From Chryseobacterium sp. ERMR1:04 (lineage in GTDB: Bacteria; Bacteroidota; Bacteroidia; Flavobacteriales; Weeksellaceae): a DNA stretch of 64,000 bases. Of this stretch, positions 48,948 to 58,164 are shown piece by piece; position 1 is the first letter of the stretch, and every line of letters begins with the position of its first letter. The notes under the pieces are model-generated. The model saw only the letters and a list, made by a program, of their open reading frames with translations, was not told the origin of the DNA and ran no database searches. The translations under genes were made by a program, and so were the position numbers. Where the stretch lies: positions 191,001 through 255,000 of the forward strand of contig NZ_LIRF01000010.1 in NCBI RefSeq assembly GCF_001297705.1, read 5' to 3'.

Positions 48948-49038
48948 GCGGGATATATTGGTGTAAACAATATAGGAAAAAAAAGGGGAATGGAAAAATT
49001 AGAAAATGATTACAGAGAAGGGGGATAAAAGGTAAAAG

Positions 49039-49944
49039 TTATCCAACTCTTTGCTTTCTAAACATCTCCGGTTTATAGTTAATAATAAATACACCCAAAA
49101 TAATTAAGACAGCTGCCATGATAAATTTTAGGGTAATGTTTTCATCCATGATCAACCAACCCAAAAATATGGCAATAATGGTGTTGATATAAGCCAATAT
49201 GGAAACCTGAACCGGTGATATTTTGGTTAATGCATAATGAAAAGCGAAAAATGCTGCCACGGAACCAAAAACAGATAAGTATAACATAGCCGAAATACTT
49301 TTTAAGGTCCAGTTTTCGAAATTGTAATGTTCTGAAAAAATAAAGGCAAAGATGATCTGAACAATTCCTGCAAACAGAAACTGGTAAAATAAGTTTAAGG
49401 AAATATTACCGCTTTGAATATTTAATTTTTTAGTGAAAATGGTTCCTGAAGCCCATCCTGAAATAGCACAGAAAAGAAAAATAATTCCCATTCTATACTC
49501 AGGATTTCCAAGGTCTTGAATTCCGTCCCAGAAGATGAATAATATTCCGCTGAAGCACATCAAAACGCCAAGAAAAGCTCTGAAGCTGAATTTTTGTAAT
49601 CCAATTGCAACGCTTCCTAAAAAAACAAGAATAGGAGAGGATGCACTTATCAGAGAAGCCAAGCTGCTTGATACCGTTTCTTCAGCAACGGTTGTCATTC
49701 CGTTAGCCACGATCAACATTAGCGTAGAGAAGACAAGTTGATATCCTAGATTTTTCCAGCCAATCCATTTAAATTCTTTTCTTGAAAGCAAAACCAATAA
49801 CATAATCATTGATGCCAAAAACTGACGGATTCCCGCTACAAACCATGCCGGAATAGTTTCTACAGCAACACGAATTGCCAAAAAGGTTGTCCCCCAGACC
49901 AGTGCTACGGTAATGACGGCAAAAATGAGTTTGTAATCTTTCAA
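49039..49944 (-). CDS. EamA/DMT-family transporter
   Basis: A 301-residue protein of ten helices in two repeats, each with the EamA pattern: VTVALVWGTTFLAIRVAVET (start of the first) and FLFCAISGWASGTIFTKKLN (second). Further segments include VSSSLASLISASSPILVF and SILAYINTIIAIFLGWLIMD. This is a drug/metabolite exporter-type permease with unknown substrate. It is isolated, with 260 bases of repeat-bearing spacer upstream. Confidence 0.88.
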   Translation of the reverse strand: MKDYKLIFAVITVALVWGTTFLAIRVAVETIPAWFVAGIRQFLASMIMLLVLLSRKEFKWIGWKNLGYQLVFSTLMLIVANGMTTVAEETVSSSLASLISASSPILVFLGSVAIGLQKFSFRAFLGVLMCFSGILFIFWDGIQDLGNPEYRMGIIFLFCAISGWASGTIFTKKLNIQSGNISLNLFYQFLFAGIVQIIFAFIFSEHYNFENWTLKSISAMLYLSVFGSVAAFFAFHYALTKISPVQVSILAYINTIIAIFLGWLIMDENITLKFIMAAVLIILGVFIINYKPEMFRKQRVG

Positions 49945-50108
49945 AATAGAATAAAAGTGGTAAGCAAATATATCTTTTTTGATAGGAAGAAAATGGGTAC
50001 AGTTTGGTTAATTTTAAAGGGAACAGAATGTTAAGATTGATTTTTACATAATGGATTTGTTTTAAGCTTTAAAATTGGATGCTGACTCTTGAAGTAGTGT
50101 TTTTTATC

Positions 50109-50169
50109 TCTCGCAGATTTTGCGGATTGCGCAGATTTTTAGGCATCATTATTTGCGAAATCTGCGAGA
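50109..50169. repeat. Long hairpin repeat (12-bp inverted arms)
   Basis: Perfect inverted arms TCTCGCAGATTT / AAATCTGCGAGA enclose 37 bases that contain further GCAGATT units. It lies between the DMT exporter and the oxidoreductase genes. It looks like an intergenic repeat unit of this lineage and could form a cruciform or RNA hairpin. Confidence 0.8.
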
Positions 50170-50208
50170 ATAAAAATTTATATAGTTTGTCATCCATCTA
50201 AGACAGGA

Positions 50209-51192
50209 CTAATCTATATCAATCACCATTTTTCCTGTTGACTTTTTATTTTCCAAAACTTCATAAGCTTCGTTGGCCTGCATTAGGTTGTAATGTTCAT
50301 CATGAAGTTCTATTTTCAGCTTTCCTTCTGCAAAAAGTTGTGAGGCTTGAGACAATATCTCTCCGAAATGTTTTCTGTTTTTACCTGACAATAACGGATA
50401 TAAAGCAAAGACTCCCGAATATGTAGCATTCCGAAAAGACAATGGAGCGAGGCTGTGCGTACCCCAACCCAAAATGCTTGCAACATGTCCTGAATATCTT
50501 TTTACGGCTTTAAAAGAATTTTCTAAAACAGTTCCGCCCACGGTATCAAGAACAGCATCAAATCCTTCTCCATCCGTATATTTTGTTACGTATTCTTCTA
50601 CAGATGAATGGTTATAATCAATGGCGACTACATTATATTTTTTGATGATTTCTGATGATGGTGACGAAATCGTTGTATATACTTTTGCTTCTTTTGCGTT
50701 GGCAATTTGGATGGCTACATGTCCCACACCGCCATTACCACCGTGAATTAAAATAGTTTGATCCTTTTGTATGTTGATATGATCTACGACAGCTTCCCAT
50801 GCCGTAATAAATATCAAAGGTGTTGCTGCAGCTTCTCTAAATGAGATGTTTTTGGGTTTTAAGGCGAGCAAATCGGCATCTACCGCAATGTATTCTGCTA
50901 ATGTTCCCTGAAGATCCGAAACACCTCCCACCAAGCCAAATACTTCATCACCTACTTTGAAGTTATGAATGTCTTTTCCTGTTTTTTCAATAATTCCTGA
51001 CATATCTACGCCTAATATCATTGGAAGAATAGCTTCAGCATGGGCCGCTTGTCCATTTTTTATTTTAAGGTCTAAAGGATTAAGCCCGCTCGCTTTTACT
51101 TTAACCAAAACTTCATGATCTTTAGGTTCTGGTTTGTCGATTTCTTTTACAGCTAAGAGGCTTCCAAATTGTTCTAATACTTGTGCTTTCAT
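50209..51192 (-). CDS. NADP-dependent quinone oxidoreductase-like (MDR superfamily)
   Basis: ATG at 51192 (MKAQVLEQFG) is chosen; upstream Met codons lack family support. A 327-residue medium-chain reductase: VKVKASGLNPLDLKIKNGQA, ILGVDMSGIIEKTG, ATPLIFITAWEAVVDHINI, LIHGGNGGVGHVAIQIA (nucleotide site) and ENKKSTGKMVIDID. No zinc ligands are seen, so it is quinone-reductase-like. It lies divergent from an AraC regulator that may control it. Confidence 0.88.
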   Translation of the reverse strand: MKAQVLEQFGSLLAVKEIDKPEPKDHEVLVKVKASGLNPLDLKIKNGQAAHAEAILPMILGVDMSGIIEKTGKDIHNFKVGDEVFGLVGGVSDLQGTLAEYIAVDADLLALKPKNISFREAAATPLIFITAWEAVVDHINIQKDQTILIHGGNGGVGHVAIQIANAKEAKVYTTISSPSSEIIKKYNVVAIDYNHSSVEEYVTKYTDGEGFDAVLDTVGGTVLENSFKAVKRYSGHVASILGWGTHSLAPLSFRNATYSGVFALYPLLSGKNRKHFGEILSQASQLFAEGKLKIELHDEHYNLMQANEAYEVLENKKSTGKMVIDID

Positions 51193-51305
51193 TTTTTGTG
51201 TATTAATTATTGAATTCATTATGATCTTTTTTTGTTCTACAAAGTTGGGGAATGAACCATGTTAAAATGTTGTATTTTTACATCATAAAAGGGTATAATA
51301 TTGTC

Positions 51306-52136
51306 ATGAAACAAGATTATTTACAAAAGCCATTTGAACTCGTTTTAAAAGAACCGATGAATGTTTGTCCACGAGGTGAACATAGCGTCAGTTTTTTCGA
51401 ATTGGTTTATATTGTTTGCGGAAAAGGGACGCAAGATATCAACGGTAATCAATTTTCTTACCGGGAAGGAAATCTTTTCTTACTTGCTCCTGAAGATTCT
51501 CATTCTTTTACGTTTGAAACGGAGACACAATTGTTTTTCATTAGATTTAATAAAGTATTTTTTCATTCTCATCAGATAACAACTACTTTTTTGCAACGTC
51601 TTGAACAGACTTTTTCAACCCATACTTTTCAAGGAGCCATTATAAAAGATGAACAGGAAGAAAGGATAATTAAAAACCTTATGGAAAGTCTCTTAATGGA
51701 GATGAATCATGAAAATTTTTATGCTAATGAAGTGATTCAATTGTTGGTGCAGTCTATTCTTACGATTGTAGCCCGAAATATTATGCATGAAACTTTTGTT
51801 TCGATTGATGAAAAAACAGATAATAAAGCAGCGAACATCATTCAATATGTTCATGGAAATATTTATGATCCTGAAAAATTGACGGCGGAAAATATCAGTA
51901 TCATATTTGGGATTTCGAAAACGTATGTAGGCAGATATTTTAAAAATCAGACAGATAAAACGTTACATGAATATATTGCTCAATATAAAATGGGGCTCAT
52001 TGAAAATCGTCTGAAATATAGTGATATGCGCATCAATGAAATAGCAAATGAATTCGGATTTACCGATAAAAGTCACCTGAATCGGTTTTTCAAAAAATTA
52101 AAAGGAATCTCACCTTCTGCATTTAGAAATAAGTAG
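51306..52136 (+). CDS. AraC family transcriptional regulator
   Basis: ATG at 51306 (MKQDYLQKPFELV) gives 276 residues with a cupin-like N terminus (GKGTQDINGNQFSYREGNLF, LAPEDSHSFTF), a helical linker, and a C-terminal double helix-turn-helix (LTAENISIIFGISKTYVGRY, MRINEIANEFGFTDKSHLNR, FFKKLKGISPSAFRNK). The oxidoreductase gene is divergent, with 113 bases between the chosen starts, and may be its target. Confidence 0.85.
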   Translation: MKQDYLQKPFELVLKEPMNVCPRGEHSVSFFELVYIVCGKGTQDINGNQFSYREGNLFLLAPEDSHSFTFETETQLFFIRFNKVFFHSHQITTTFLQRLEQTFSTHTFQGAIIKDEQEERIIKNLMESLLMEMNHENFYANEVIQLLVQSILTIVARNIMHETFVSIDEKTDNKAANIIQYVHGNIYDPEKLTAENISIIFGISKTYVGRYFKNQTDKTLHEYIAQYKMGLIENRLKYSDMRINEIANEFGFTDKSHLNRFFKKLKGISPSAFRNK

Positions 52137-52181
52137 CTGAGGTTTTTATTTATGGCATTTAAAAAAAAGACTTAAATTCTT

Positions 52182-52189
52182 TATCTTTG
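52182..52189 (+). promoter_or_regulatory. Candidate -7 box (TATCTTTG) for purE
   Basis: Perfect TAnnTTTG, with TTTA 20 bases upstream in place of TTTG. It lies 20 bases before the purE ATG at 52210 and indicates purE has its own promoter, apart from purK. Confidence 0.5.
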
Positions 52190-52209
52190 AACTCTAATAA
52201 AAATTGAAG

Positions 52210-52713
52210 ATGGTAGGAATTATTATGGGAAGTCAGAGTGACTTACCGATCATGGAACAAGCTGCAAATTTTTTAAAAACGTTAGATATTCCGTATGAGC
52301 TTACAGTAGTTTCGGCTCACAGAACGCCGGAGAGAATGTTTGATTATGCCAAAACGGCAAAAGAAAGAGGCTTGAAAGTAATTATTGCCGGAGCAGGAGG
52401 CGCTGCCCATCTTCCGGGAATGGTAGCGAGCTGTACAACTTTACCGGTCATTGGCGTTCCGATTTTGTCGAGTAATTCTATTGACGGTTGGGATTCTGTA
52501 TTATCAATCCTTCAAATGCCTGGTGGAATTCCTGTAGCAACAGTAGCGTTGAATGGAGCTTTAAATGCCGGAATTTTGGCGGCTAAAATTCTTGGAACGG
52601 GGGATGTTCAGGTGGCTGAAAAACTTCAGAAATACCAAGATGCTTTAAAAGATAAAGTATTGGGAACTGTGGATGATATCAAAGCACAGCATCCTAATCA
52701 ATATGATAAATAA
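52210..52713 (+). CDS. purE: N5-carboxyaminoimidazole ribonucleotide mutase
   Basis: ATG at 52210 chosen over a TTG at 52204. The 167-residue PurE shows [60 protein letters not shown] and [20 protein letters not shown], including the catalytic SAHRTPE motif. It converts N5-CAIR to CAIR in purine synthesis. Its partner PurK lies about 8 kb upstream on the same strand. A terminator follows. Confidence 0.97.
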   Translation: MVGIIMGSQSDLPIMEQAANFLKTLDIPYELTVVSAHRTPERMFDYAKTAKERGLKVIIAGAGGAAHLPGMVASCTTLPVIGVPILSSNSIDGWDSVLSILQMPGGIPVATVALNGALNAGILAAKILGTGDVQVAEKLQKYQDALKDKVLGTVDDIKAQHPNQYDK

Positions 52714-52739
52714 GGTGAATTGACCATTTGCCATTCACT

Positions 52740-52768
52740 AAAAAGCCTCACGTTTTGTGAGGCTTTTT
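52740..52768. terminator. Bidirectional terminator after purE
   Basis: Twelve-base stem AAAAAGCCTCAC / GTGAGGCTTTTT with a five-base loop. It also serves the convergent BspA-like gene, whose stop is at 52769. Confidence 0.92.
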
Positions 52769-54328
52769 CTATCTTTTTATAAATTTAAAAGAGTGAATTT
52801 TATCTTTCGCAATAATTTGGAGAATATAATTTCCGGTGGCTAAACTTCGAATATTGATTTCATCCTTAGATAAAGAATCTTTCATGATAATTCTTCCACT
52901 CAAATCTGAAATGATATAACTTTTTACATCTTTACTATTTTTCACATAAATAAAATCTGTTGCGGGATTGGGGTAGATGGATAGTAAATCTTTCAAATTA
53001 TTTTCCGAAACTCCTAGAAACTCACATTCTGTGCCGGTATCTCCCGTGATTATCCAACCTTTGGATATCAGTATATTTCTTTCGTTATTAACAGTGAGAG
53101 AATATTGGAGCGGAGTTACATCTTGAAGCAAAATATTATTCGGTGTATTGGGATTATTTGCCCATTTAAAAAGAGTTCTGCTATAATTGTTGCAATCTAT
53201 TCCTGTAAGTGAGATCATGTTATTAGCAGAGTATAATGCATTTAAATTCCACTTTTCTAAAGACTGATTAAACCCTGTAGCTCCCTGAAACATCGTATTC
53301 ATCTCAGTAACCTTGCTTACGTCCCATGAACCTAAATATTGGTTGAAATTGATATCACCATGAAACATATGTCCCATATTGGTAACACTTGAAGTATTCC
53401 AATTATCAAGTGGCTGATTAAAATTAGGGTCATAATGAAACATATAAGACATATTGGTAACCTTTGAAGTATCCCAATTATTAAGTGGTTGATTAAACAG
53501 TATAGCCTCGGCAAAAGTGTAAGACATATTGGTGACTTTAGAGGTATTCCAACTGTTTAAATTTTGATTGAAAGTTTTTCTCTTCATAAACATATAACTA
53601 ATATCTTCGGCTGAGGACATATCCCAAGATCCGATCGGAGGATTGAAAGTACTATTTTGTGCACCAAGAGGATGAGCTCCAAGTGCAAATATATGTTTGA
53701 AATTTTTGAGGGAAGAAGTATCCCAATTTGCCATTGAAATACTTCCCGTAAAATTGAAAGTATTATAAAACATTAGTGAAGCATCTGTAGCGGTGCTAAG
53801 GTCGGGAGAATCTGTTGCTGTTATTTGAATAAAAAAACACTGAGCAAAAGCATTGTTCATTGATGTCCATTGGATATTTCCCCATTGAGCTATTTCAGTA
53901 ATTTTATCAGCACTTCCAGAGGTTTTTGGAACGACAATATCCATAAATGGACTAGGCTGTATAATGTTTTGTCCAAATTTTATTTGATTGAATGCTCCAT
54001 TTCCGTTGATTACTTTTACTTTGAATGTTGCATCAGCCGGATTTGGATTTAAGGGTGTTCCAAAATCGATTAAAATACGATCTGTTGAGGTTACATTGGT
54101 CATGGCACCGTTATGTTGAGGATAGTTCACCTCTTCCCAGCTTATTGTATAATTATTACCTATTCCAGGAAACCAAATTTGATTGGCTCCTGCCGCATTG
54201 GGCATTGTGGGACCTAATAAAGGGTATTGATTGGGTGAATTTGGTTTCCAGATCGTAATAAATTCATCCTGGGATTTTACAACTTGAAATAATAGTAAAA
54301 GAATAAATGGTAAAAGTTTTTTAAACAT
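52769..54328 (-). CDS. BspA-like T9SS-secreted surface protein (DUF285 repeats)
   Basis: A 519-residue protein with a signal peptide (MFKKLLPFILLLLFQVVKS). The middle holds about six to seven repeats of 23-25 residues of the form W-D/N-T-S-K-V-T-N-M-S-Y-M-F (for example NWDTSKVTNMSYMF and NWNTSSVTNMGHMF), the BspA/DUF285 leucine-rich-like repeat. The C terminus (LSIYPNPATDFIYVKNSK to IHSFKFIKR) is a type-A T9SS sorting domain, so it is exported and attached at the cell surface. BspA relatives bind host or matrix proteins; the ligand here is unknown. Confidence 0.9.
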   Translation of the reverse strand: MFKKLLPFILLLLFQVVKSQDEFITIWKPNSPNQYPLLGPTMPNAAGANQIWFPGIGNNYTISWEEVNYPQHNGAMTNVTSTDRILIDFGTPLNPNPADATFKVKVINGNGAFNQIKFGQNIIQPSPFMDIVVPKTSGSADKITEIAQWGNIQWTSMNNAFAQCFFIQITATDSPDLSTATDASLMFYNTFNFTGSISMANWDTSSLKNFKHIFALGAHPLGAQNSTFNPPIGSWDMSSAEDISYMFMKRKTFNQNLNSWNTSKVTNMSYTFAEAILFNQPLNNWDTSKVTNMSYMFHYDPNFNQPLDNWNTSSVTNMGHMFHGDINFNQYLGSWDVSKVTEMNTMFQGATGFNQSLEKWNLNALYSANNMISLTGIDCNNYSRTLFKWANNPNTPNNILLQDVTPLQYSLTVNNERNILISKGWIITGDTGTECEFLGVSENNLKDLLSIYPNPATDFIYVKNSKDVKSYIISDLSGRIIMKDSLSKDEINIRSLATGNYILQIIAKDKIHSFKFIKR

Positions 54329-54464
54329 ATCAATAATTTGTGAATTAATGATTGTAAAAATAATAAATTCTCCAAAATATTGAAGAATTTATTATTATAA
54401 ATGTTTTTTAATTTAAGTTTTACCGAAAATTCTATAAGAAATTCTCTGAAATAAGAATATTGTA

Positions 54465-54857
54465 TTATTCCTGTTGCATGTTGTCTCTGGTATTTTTTTG
54501 AACAGCAATAGCCCCGAAAAGTGCTAATAAAAAGGCAAAGCCATAAAACCCTTTTTCACTAGGCAGGATAGTGGCGTTTACTAATCCAATGGCTAATAAA
54601 GTAATTGAAGATAGTGTTGCAAACCAGCAGATGCCATAATAAATATTGGTAACCTTTATATTTTCTAATCTGTCACGAACTGCTTTCTGTAAAGAAATAA
54701 CGGCAAATAATCCGTAAAGTAGGATGGTGAAATAATATCCTTTTTCATTAAGCTGCATTTCGGCTCTCACAAGACCTACGATAAATCCTACCATACCAGC
54801 TCCCAGTGCAACCCAAGATGCTGCGATGAATGCGGTTGAAACATTTTGTTTTTTCAT
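54465..54857 (-). CDS. YiaA/YiaB family inner-membrane protein
   Basis: A 130-residue protein with four helices in two similar pairs (AASWVALGAGMVGFIVGLVR, EKGYYFTILLYGLFAVISLQ, ITLLAIGLVNATILPSEKGF, YGFAFLLALFGAIAVQKNTR). The repeated A-x-x-x-E-K-G-(Y/F)-Y/F is the YiaA/YiaB pattern. The function is unknown. Confidence 0.85.
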   Translation of the reverse strand: MKKQNVSTAFIAASWVALGAGMVGFIVGLVRAEMQLNEKGYYFTILLYGLFAVISLQKAVRDRLENIKVTNIYYGICWFATLSSITLLAIGLVNATILPSEKGFYGFAFLLALFGAIAVQKNTRDNMQQE

Positions 54858-54889
54858 ATTTATTGTTTTTTGTTAAAGATACCAAATAT

Positions 54890-55166
54890 ATTAAATTTTA
54901 TGATACTGGCATATAGGGGAAAACACGGTAAATTTAGCCACGATAGAAGCGGTTACCCCACAGCAAGTATTGGATAAAGCTTTGGAGCGAGGAGTATGAG
55001 CGGATAGCGTGATTAAGCTCCTAAAAATGTAAATCATGAATTGCTAATTTGCTTTATATATCAATTTTCTGTTTTAAAATGAATGAATTTGAAAACAAAA
55101 AAACTCCCCAAAAAATGGAGAGTTTCTATTATTTTGAAATCCTTCGGCAAGCCTAGGATCACATTT
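54890..55166. other. Intergenic element with higher G+C
   Basis: About 280 bases without a credible gene. Bases 54940-55025 are less A/T-rich (GCCACGATAGAAGCGGTTAC ... TAAGCTCCT) and contain complementary GGAGC / GCTCC segments, so a structured repeat or RNA is possible. I recall similar segments between genes in relatives but cannot search. Confidence 0.4.
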
Positions 55167-56480
55167 CTAGTATCTGTAGTACTCAGGTTTGAATGGTCCT
55201 TTTACGTCAACACCGATGTATTCAGCTTGTTCAGTAGAAAGAACTTCTAGTTCAACGCTTAATTTCTTAAGGTGAAGAGCAGCTACTTTTTCATCTAAAT
55301 GCTTAGGTAACATGTATACTTCGTTTCCGTAAGCAGCAGAGTTAGTCCATAATTCGATCTGAGCCAATGTTTGGTTAGAGAACGAGTTAGACATTACAAA
55401 ACTTGGGTGTCCTGTTGCACAACCAAGGTTTACCAATCTACCTTCAGCAAGAATAATTACTTCTTTACCTTCAATAGTATAGATATCTACTTGTGGTTTA
55501 ACTTCAGATTTTGTAGAACCATAGTTTTCGTTTAACCAAGCCATATCGATTTCGTTATCGAAGTGACCAATGTTACAAACTACCGCTTTATCTTTCATTT
55601 TAAGGAAATGTTCTCCTCTTACGATGTTAAAGTTACCAGTAGTTGTGATTACGATATCTGCGTTATCTACAACAGTATCTAATCTTTTAACTTCGAAACC
55701 GTCCATTGCAGCTTGAAGCGCACAAATTGGATCAATCTCCGTAACAGTAACGATAGAACCAGCTCCTCTGAAAGAAGCAGCCGTACCTTTACCAACATCT
55801 CCGTATCCGCAAACTACCACTCTTTTTCCAGCCAACATAAGGTCTGTCGCTCTTCTTACAGCATCTACTGCAGATTCTTTACATCCGTATTTGTTGTCGA
55901 ATTTAGATTTAGTAACTGAATCATTTACGTTGATTGCAGGCATTACCAAAGTTCCGTTTTTCATTCTTTCGTACAATCTGTGAACTCCAGTTGTAGTTTC
56001 TTCAGAAAGTCCTTTGATATCTTTAGTAAATTCTGGGTATTTATCAAAAACCATGTTTGTTAAATCTCCACCGTCATCAAGAATCATGTTCAATGGTTTT
56101 CTGTCTTCACCAAAGAATAAAGTTTGCTCGATACACCAGTCAAAATCTACTTCGTTTAGACCTTTCCATGCATAAACAGGAATTCCTGCAGCAGCAATAG
56201 CAGCAGCAGCGTGATCTTGAGTAGAGAAAATATTACAAGAAGACCAAGTAACTTCAGCACCTAAAGCAACCAAAGTCTCGATAAGAACAGCTGTTTGGAT
56301 TGTCATGTGAAGACATCCAGCGATTCTTGCTCCTTTAAGCGGTTGAGATGGTCCGTATTCTTCACGGATAGACATCAAACCTGGCATTTCTGCTTCTGCA
56401 AGGGTAATTTCTTTTCTTCCCCATTCTGCTAGGGAAATGTCCTTAACTTTATAAGGAACGTATTGTGTTGTTGTACTCAT
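55167..56480 (-). CDS. ahcY: Adenosylhomocysteinase
   Basis: A 437-residue SAH hydrolase with [18 protein letters not shown], the NAD-binding [47 protein letters not shown] and the C-terminal PFKPEYYRY. It splits S-adenosylhomocysteine to adenosine and homocysteine, regenerating the methyl cycle. Length and domains are canonical, and it has a strong own promoter at 56521-56550. It would also serve SAM-using enzymes such as the MddA-like protein. Confidence 0.98.
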   Translation of the reverse strand: MSTTTQYVPYKVKDISLAEWGRKEITLAEAEMPGLMSIREEYGPSQPLKGARIAGCLHMTIQTAVLIETLVALGAEVTWSSCNIFSTQDHAAAAIAAAGIPVYAWKGLNEVDFDWCIEQTLFFGEDRKPLNMILDDGGDLTNMVFDKYPEFTKDIKGLSEETTTGVHRLYERMKNGTLVMPAINVNDSVTKSKFDNKYGCKESAVDAVRRATDLMLAGKRVVVCGYGDVGKGTAASFRGAGSIVTVTEIDPICALQAAMDGFEVKRLDTVVDNADIVITTTGNFNIVRGEHFLKMKDKAVVCNIGHFDNEIDMAWLNENYGSTKSEVKPQVDIYTIEGKEVIILAEGRLVNLGCATGHPSFVMSNSFSNQTLAQIELWTNSAAYGNEVYMLPKHLDEKVAALHLKKLSVELEVLSTEQAEYIGVDVKGPFKPEYYRY

Positions 56481-56520
56481 ATGTTAATGAATAAGTTTAA
56501 ATTCAATTGATAATGAATTG

Positions 56521-56550
56521 CAAAATTACAATTAATAATTAAGATACAAA
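56521..56550 (-). promoter_or_regulatory. Consensus promoter (TTTG-N18-TAATTTTG) for ahcY
   Basis: On the minus strand TTTG at 56550-56547, an 18-base spacer and a perfect -7 TAATTTTG at 56528-56521. The predicted leader before the ATG at 56480 is about 35 nt. Confidence 0.75.
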
Positions 56551-56615
56551 AACAGCTACTTAATTTCAAAATAATGAAATTGTATATAAATTAAGTTTAT
56601 TTAGTCTAAATAACT

Positions 56616-56623
56616 TATTTTTG
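56616..56623 (+). promoter_or_regulatory. Candidate -7 box (TATTTTTG) for the HugZ-like gene
   Basis: Perfect TAnnTTTG with TTTA 17 bases upstream in place of TTTG, 19 bases before the ATG at 56643. It is divergent from the ahcY promoter. Confidence 0.5.
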
Positions 56624-56642
56624 TAGGAATAAATTTTATACT

Positions 56643-57173
56643 ATGAATCATACTAATACTCAAGACGACGCTCAGAAGCAAGCAAAACCTTTGACACCAA
56701 AAGTAAAAGAACTCATTGCTAACACGAAAAGTGTAATTTTGGCTACTGTTGATGCAGAAGGAACACCTAATTCAAGCTATGCACCTTTTGTTCAGGAAAA
56801 CAATACATTCTATATTTTGGTTTCTTTCATGGCGAAACACACGAAGAATCTTTCAGAAGGAAGAAAAACCTCAGTGATGTTTATTGAAGATGAATCTGCT
56901 ACAAAACAAATCTATGCTCGCGAACGTTTAACTATTGAAGCTACAACCTCTCAGGTAGAAAGAGATTCTGAAACTTGGAATTCTGTTGTTGGAAAATTAA
57001 AAGAAGATCACGGAAAAGTAGTAGATGTTATTGCAGAAATGAAGGATTTTATTCTTATCGGTTTACATCCGGTTAAAGGTTCTTATGTAAACGGATTTGG
57101 AAGTGCTTATTTCGTAGATGAGAATTTAGAAATTATGGAACACAGAAATGATGTGAATCATCAGTCTAAATAA
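56643..57173 (+). CDS. HugZ-like pyridoxamine 5'-phosphate oxidase-fold protein
   Basis: A 176-residue protein of the split-barrel PNPOx fold: SVILATVDAEGTPNSSYAPF, FYILVSFMAKHTKNLSEGRK, VMFIEDESATKQIYARERLT and GSYVNGFGSAYFVDENL. The NGFGSAYF stretch and length match HugZ-type heme-utilisation proteins, which bind heme and may aid its degradation. It is divergent from ahcY. Substrate and heme binding are inferred. Confidence 0.82.
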   Translation: MNHTNTQDDAQKQAKPLTPKVKELIANTKSVILATVDAEGTPNSSYAPFVQENNTFYILVSFMAKHTKNLSEGRKTSVMFIEDESATKQIYARERLTIEATTSQVERDSETWNSVVGKLKEDHGKVVDVIAEMKDFILIGLHPVKGSYVNGFGSAYFVDENLEIMEHRNDVNHQSK

Positions 57174-57252
57174 GTTTGATGGAAGCAGGATGAGGGAAGT
57201 GGGAAGTTTTTACGACTAACTGCTTTGTTTTTTAGCTTTTAATATAATATTG

Positions 57253-57291
57253 AATTCACTTGAATCTTAAGATTTGAGTGAATTTTTTTTT
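57253..57291 (+). terminator. Terminator after the HugZ-like gene
   Basis: Fourteen-base stem AATTCACTTGAATC / GATTTGAGTGAATT (two G-T pairs) with loop TTAA, followed by eight T. It lies about 80 bases after the stop. Confidence 0.85.
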
Positions 57292-57525
57292 AATGAAATG
57301 TGACTTTTCTTTGATAAACTGTTTGTCATTCTGGAGGAATTAGGGCTGATAAACCTGTTAGGTTTGACTTAAACATTCCTTTTTATGAAGTTTTACACAA
57401 AGTTTGTCATTTCCGGAGGAATTTAAACTTAATTTTAACAAAACTGTTGAGATGCTTCCAGTATGACAAGCTGTATGAAAAACCTCTATCTTTTAACTTC
57501 GCGCGTCCTGCCCGAATTTTTTCAC
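57292..57525. repeat. Intergenic repeat region upstream of the PPTase
   Basis: Holds an imperfect direct repeat of TTTGTCATTCTGGAGGAATT (near 57322) and TTTGTCATTTCCGGAGGAAT (near 57403), the small hairpin AAACCTGTTAGGTTT at 57351-57365, and a later ATGACAA that can pair with TTTGTCAT. No gene is seen. Such TTGTCAT-type units recur between genes in flavobacteria. Confidence 0.55.
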
Positions 57526-57549
57526 TAATTTTGTCCAATAAACAAACCC

Positions 57550-58164
57550 ATGCCTCTTTACCGTGATTTTTCCGATGATACTGCTACCATTCTTATTTGG
57601 AAGTATGATGAAAGCGAGGAACTCAATATTGATGAGCTTCTGGAGCCAGAAAATGCTGAAAAAGTAAAAGACTATCATCCCAAAAAATTATTGGAAGTAT
57701 TGATGGTTCGTAAATTGTTGAAAGGGTTGAAACCTAATTCTAAGATATTATATAAGGAAAGAGAACCTTTTCTTTCTCCAAAAGATGCCGAAATTTCTAT
57801 CACACATTCTTTTCCATATGCTGCCATTGCCATTTCTAAAAATAAAATTGGTATCGATGTTGAAAAGTTCAATCCTAAAATTTTAAGGGTAATCGATAAA
57901 TTTACCTACGAAGATGAAAGAGGTTTTATTCCTGAAGATAAAGCAGATACTTTTTATACCATTATCTGGAGTGTAAAGGAAAGCATGTATAAAATTCACC
58001 ACTCTAAACATTGGTCTCTGAAAAAGCATTATGAAGTAAGACCTTTTGAATTGAAACATCTTCACCATATTAAATGCAGAGTCTATGACGAGCATTATTC
58101 TGACGAGTTAAAAGCCAGAGTAGAATTTTTCGATGATTACTGTTTTACGATTGTAGAGGAATAG
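57550..58164 (+). CDS. 4'-phosphopantetheinyl transferase (Sfp-type)
   Basis: A 204-residue protein with the Sfp-type motifs: ISITHSFPYAAIAISKNKIG, the magnesium-binding GIDVEKF, and WSVKESMYKIH. It moves the phosphopantetheine group from CoA to acyl or peptidyl carrier proteins. No carrier-protein or NRPS/PKS gene lies nearby, so it probably serves genome-wide. A perfect -7 box TAATTTTG at 57526-57533 lies 16 bases before the ATG. The 3' end overlaps the convergent FUSC gene by 20 bases. Confidence 0.9.
   Translation: MPLYRDFSDDTATILIWKYDESEELNIDELLEPENAEKVKDYHPKKLLEVLMVRKLLKGLKPNSKILYKEREPFLSPKDAEISITHSFPYAAIAISKNKIGIDVEKFNPKILRVIDKFTYEDERGFIPEDKADTFYTIIWSVKESMYKIHHSKHWSLKKHYEVRPFELKHLHHIKCRVYDEHYSDELKARVEFFDDYCFTIVEE

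Noticed and set aside
54940-55025. Possible short coding remnant (IEAVTPQQVLDKALERGV)
   Set aside because: It is broken by a TGA, has no start or neighbours in frame, and the same stretch looks more like a structured intergenic element.
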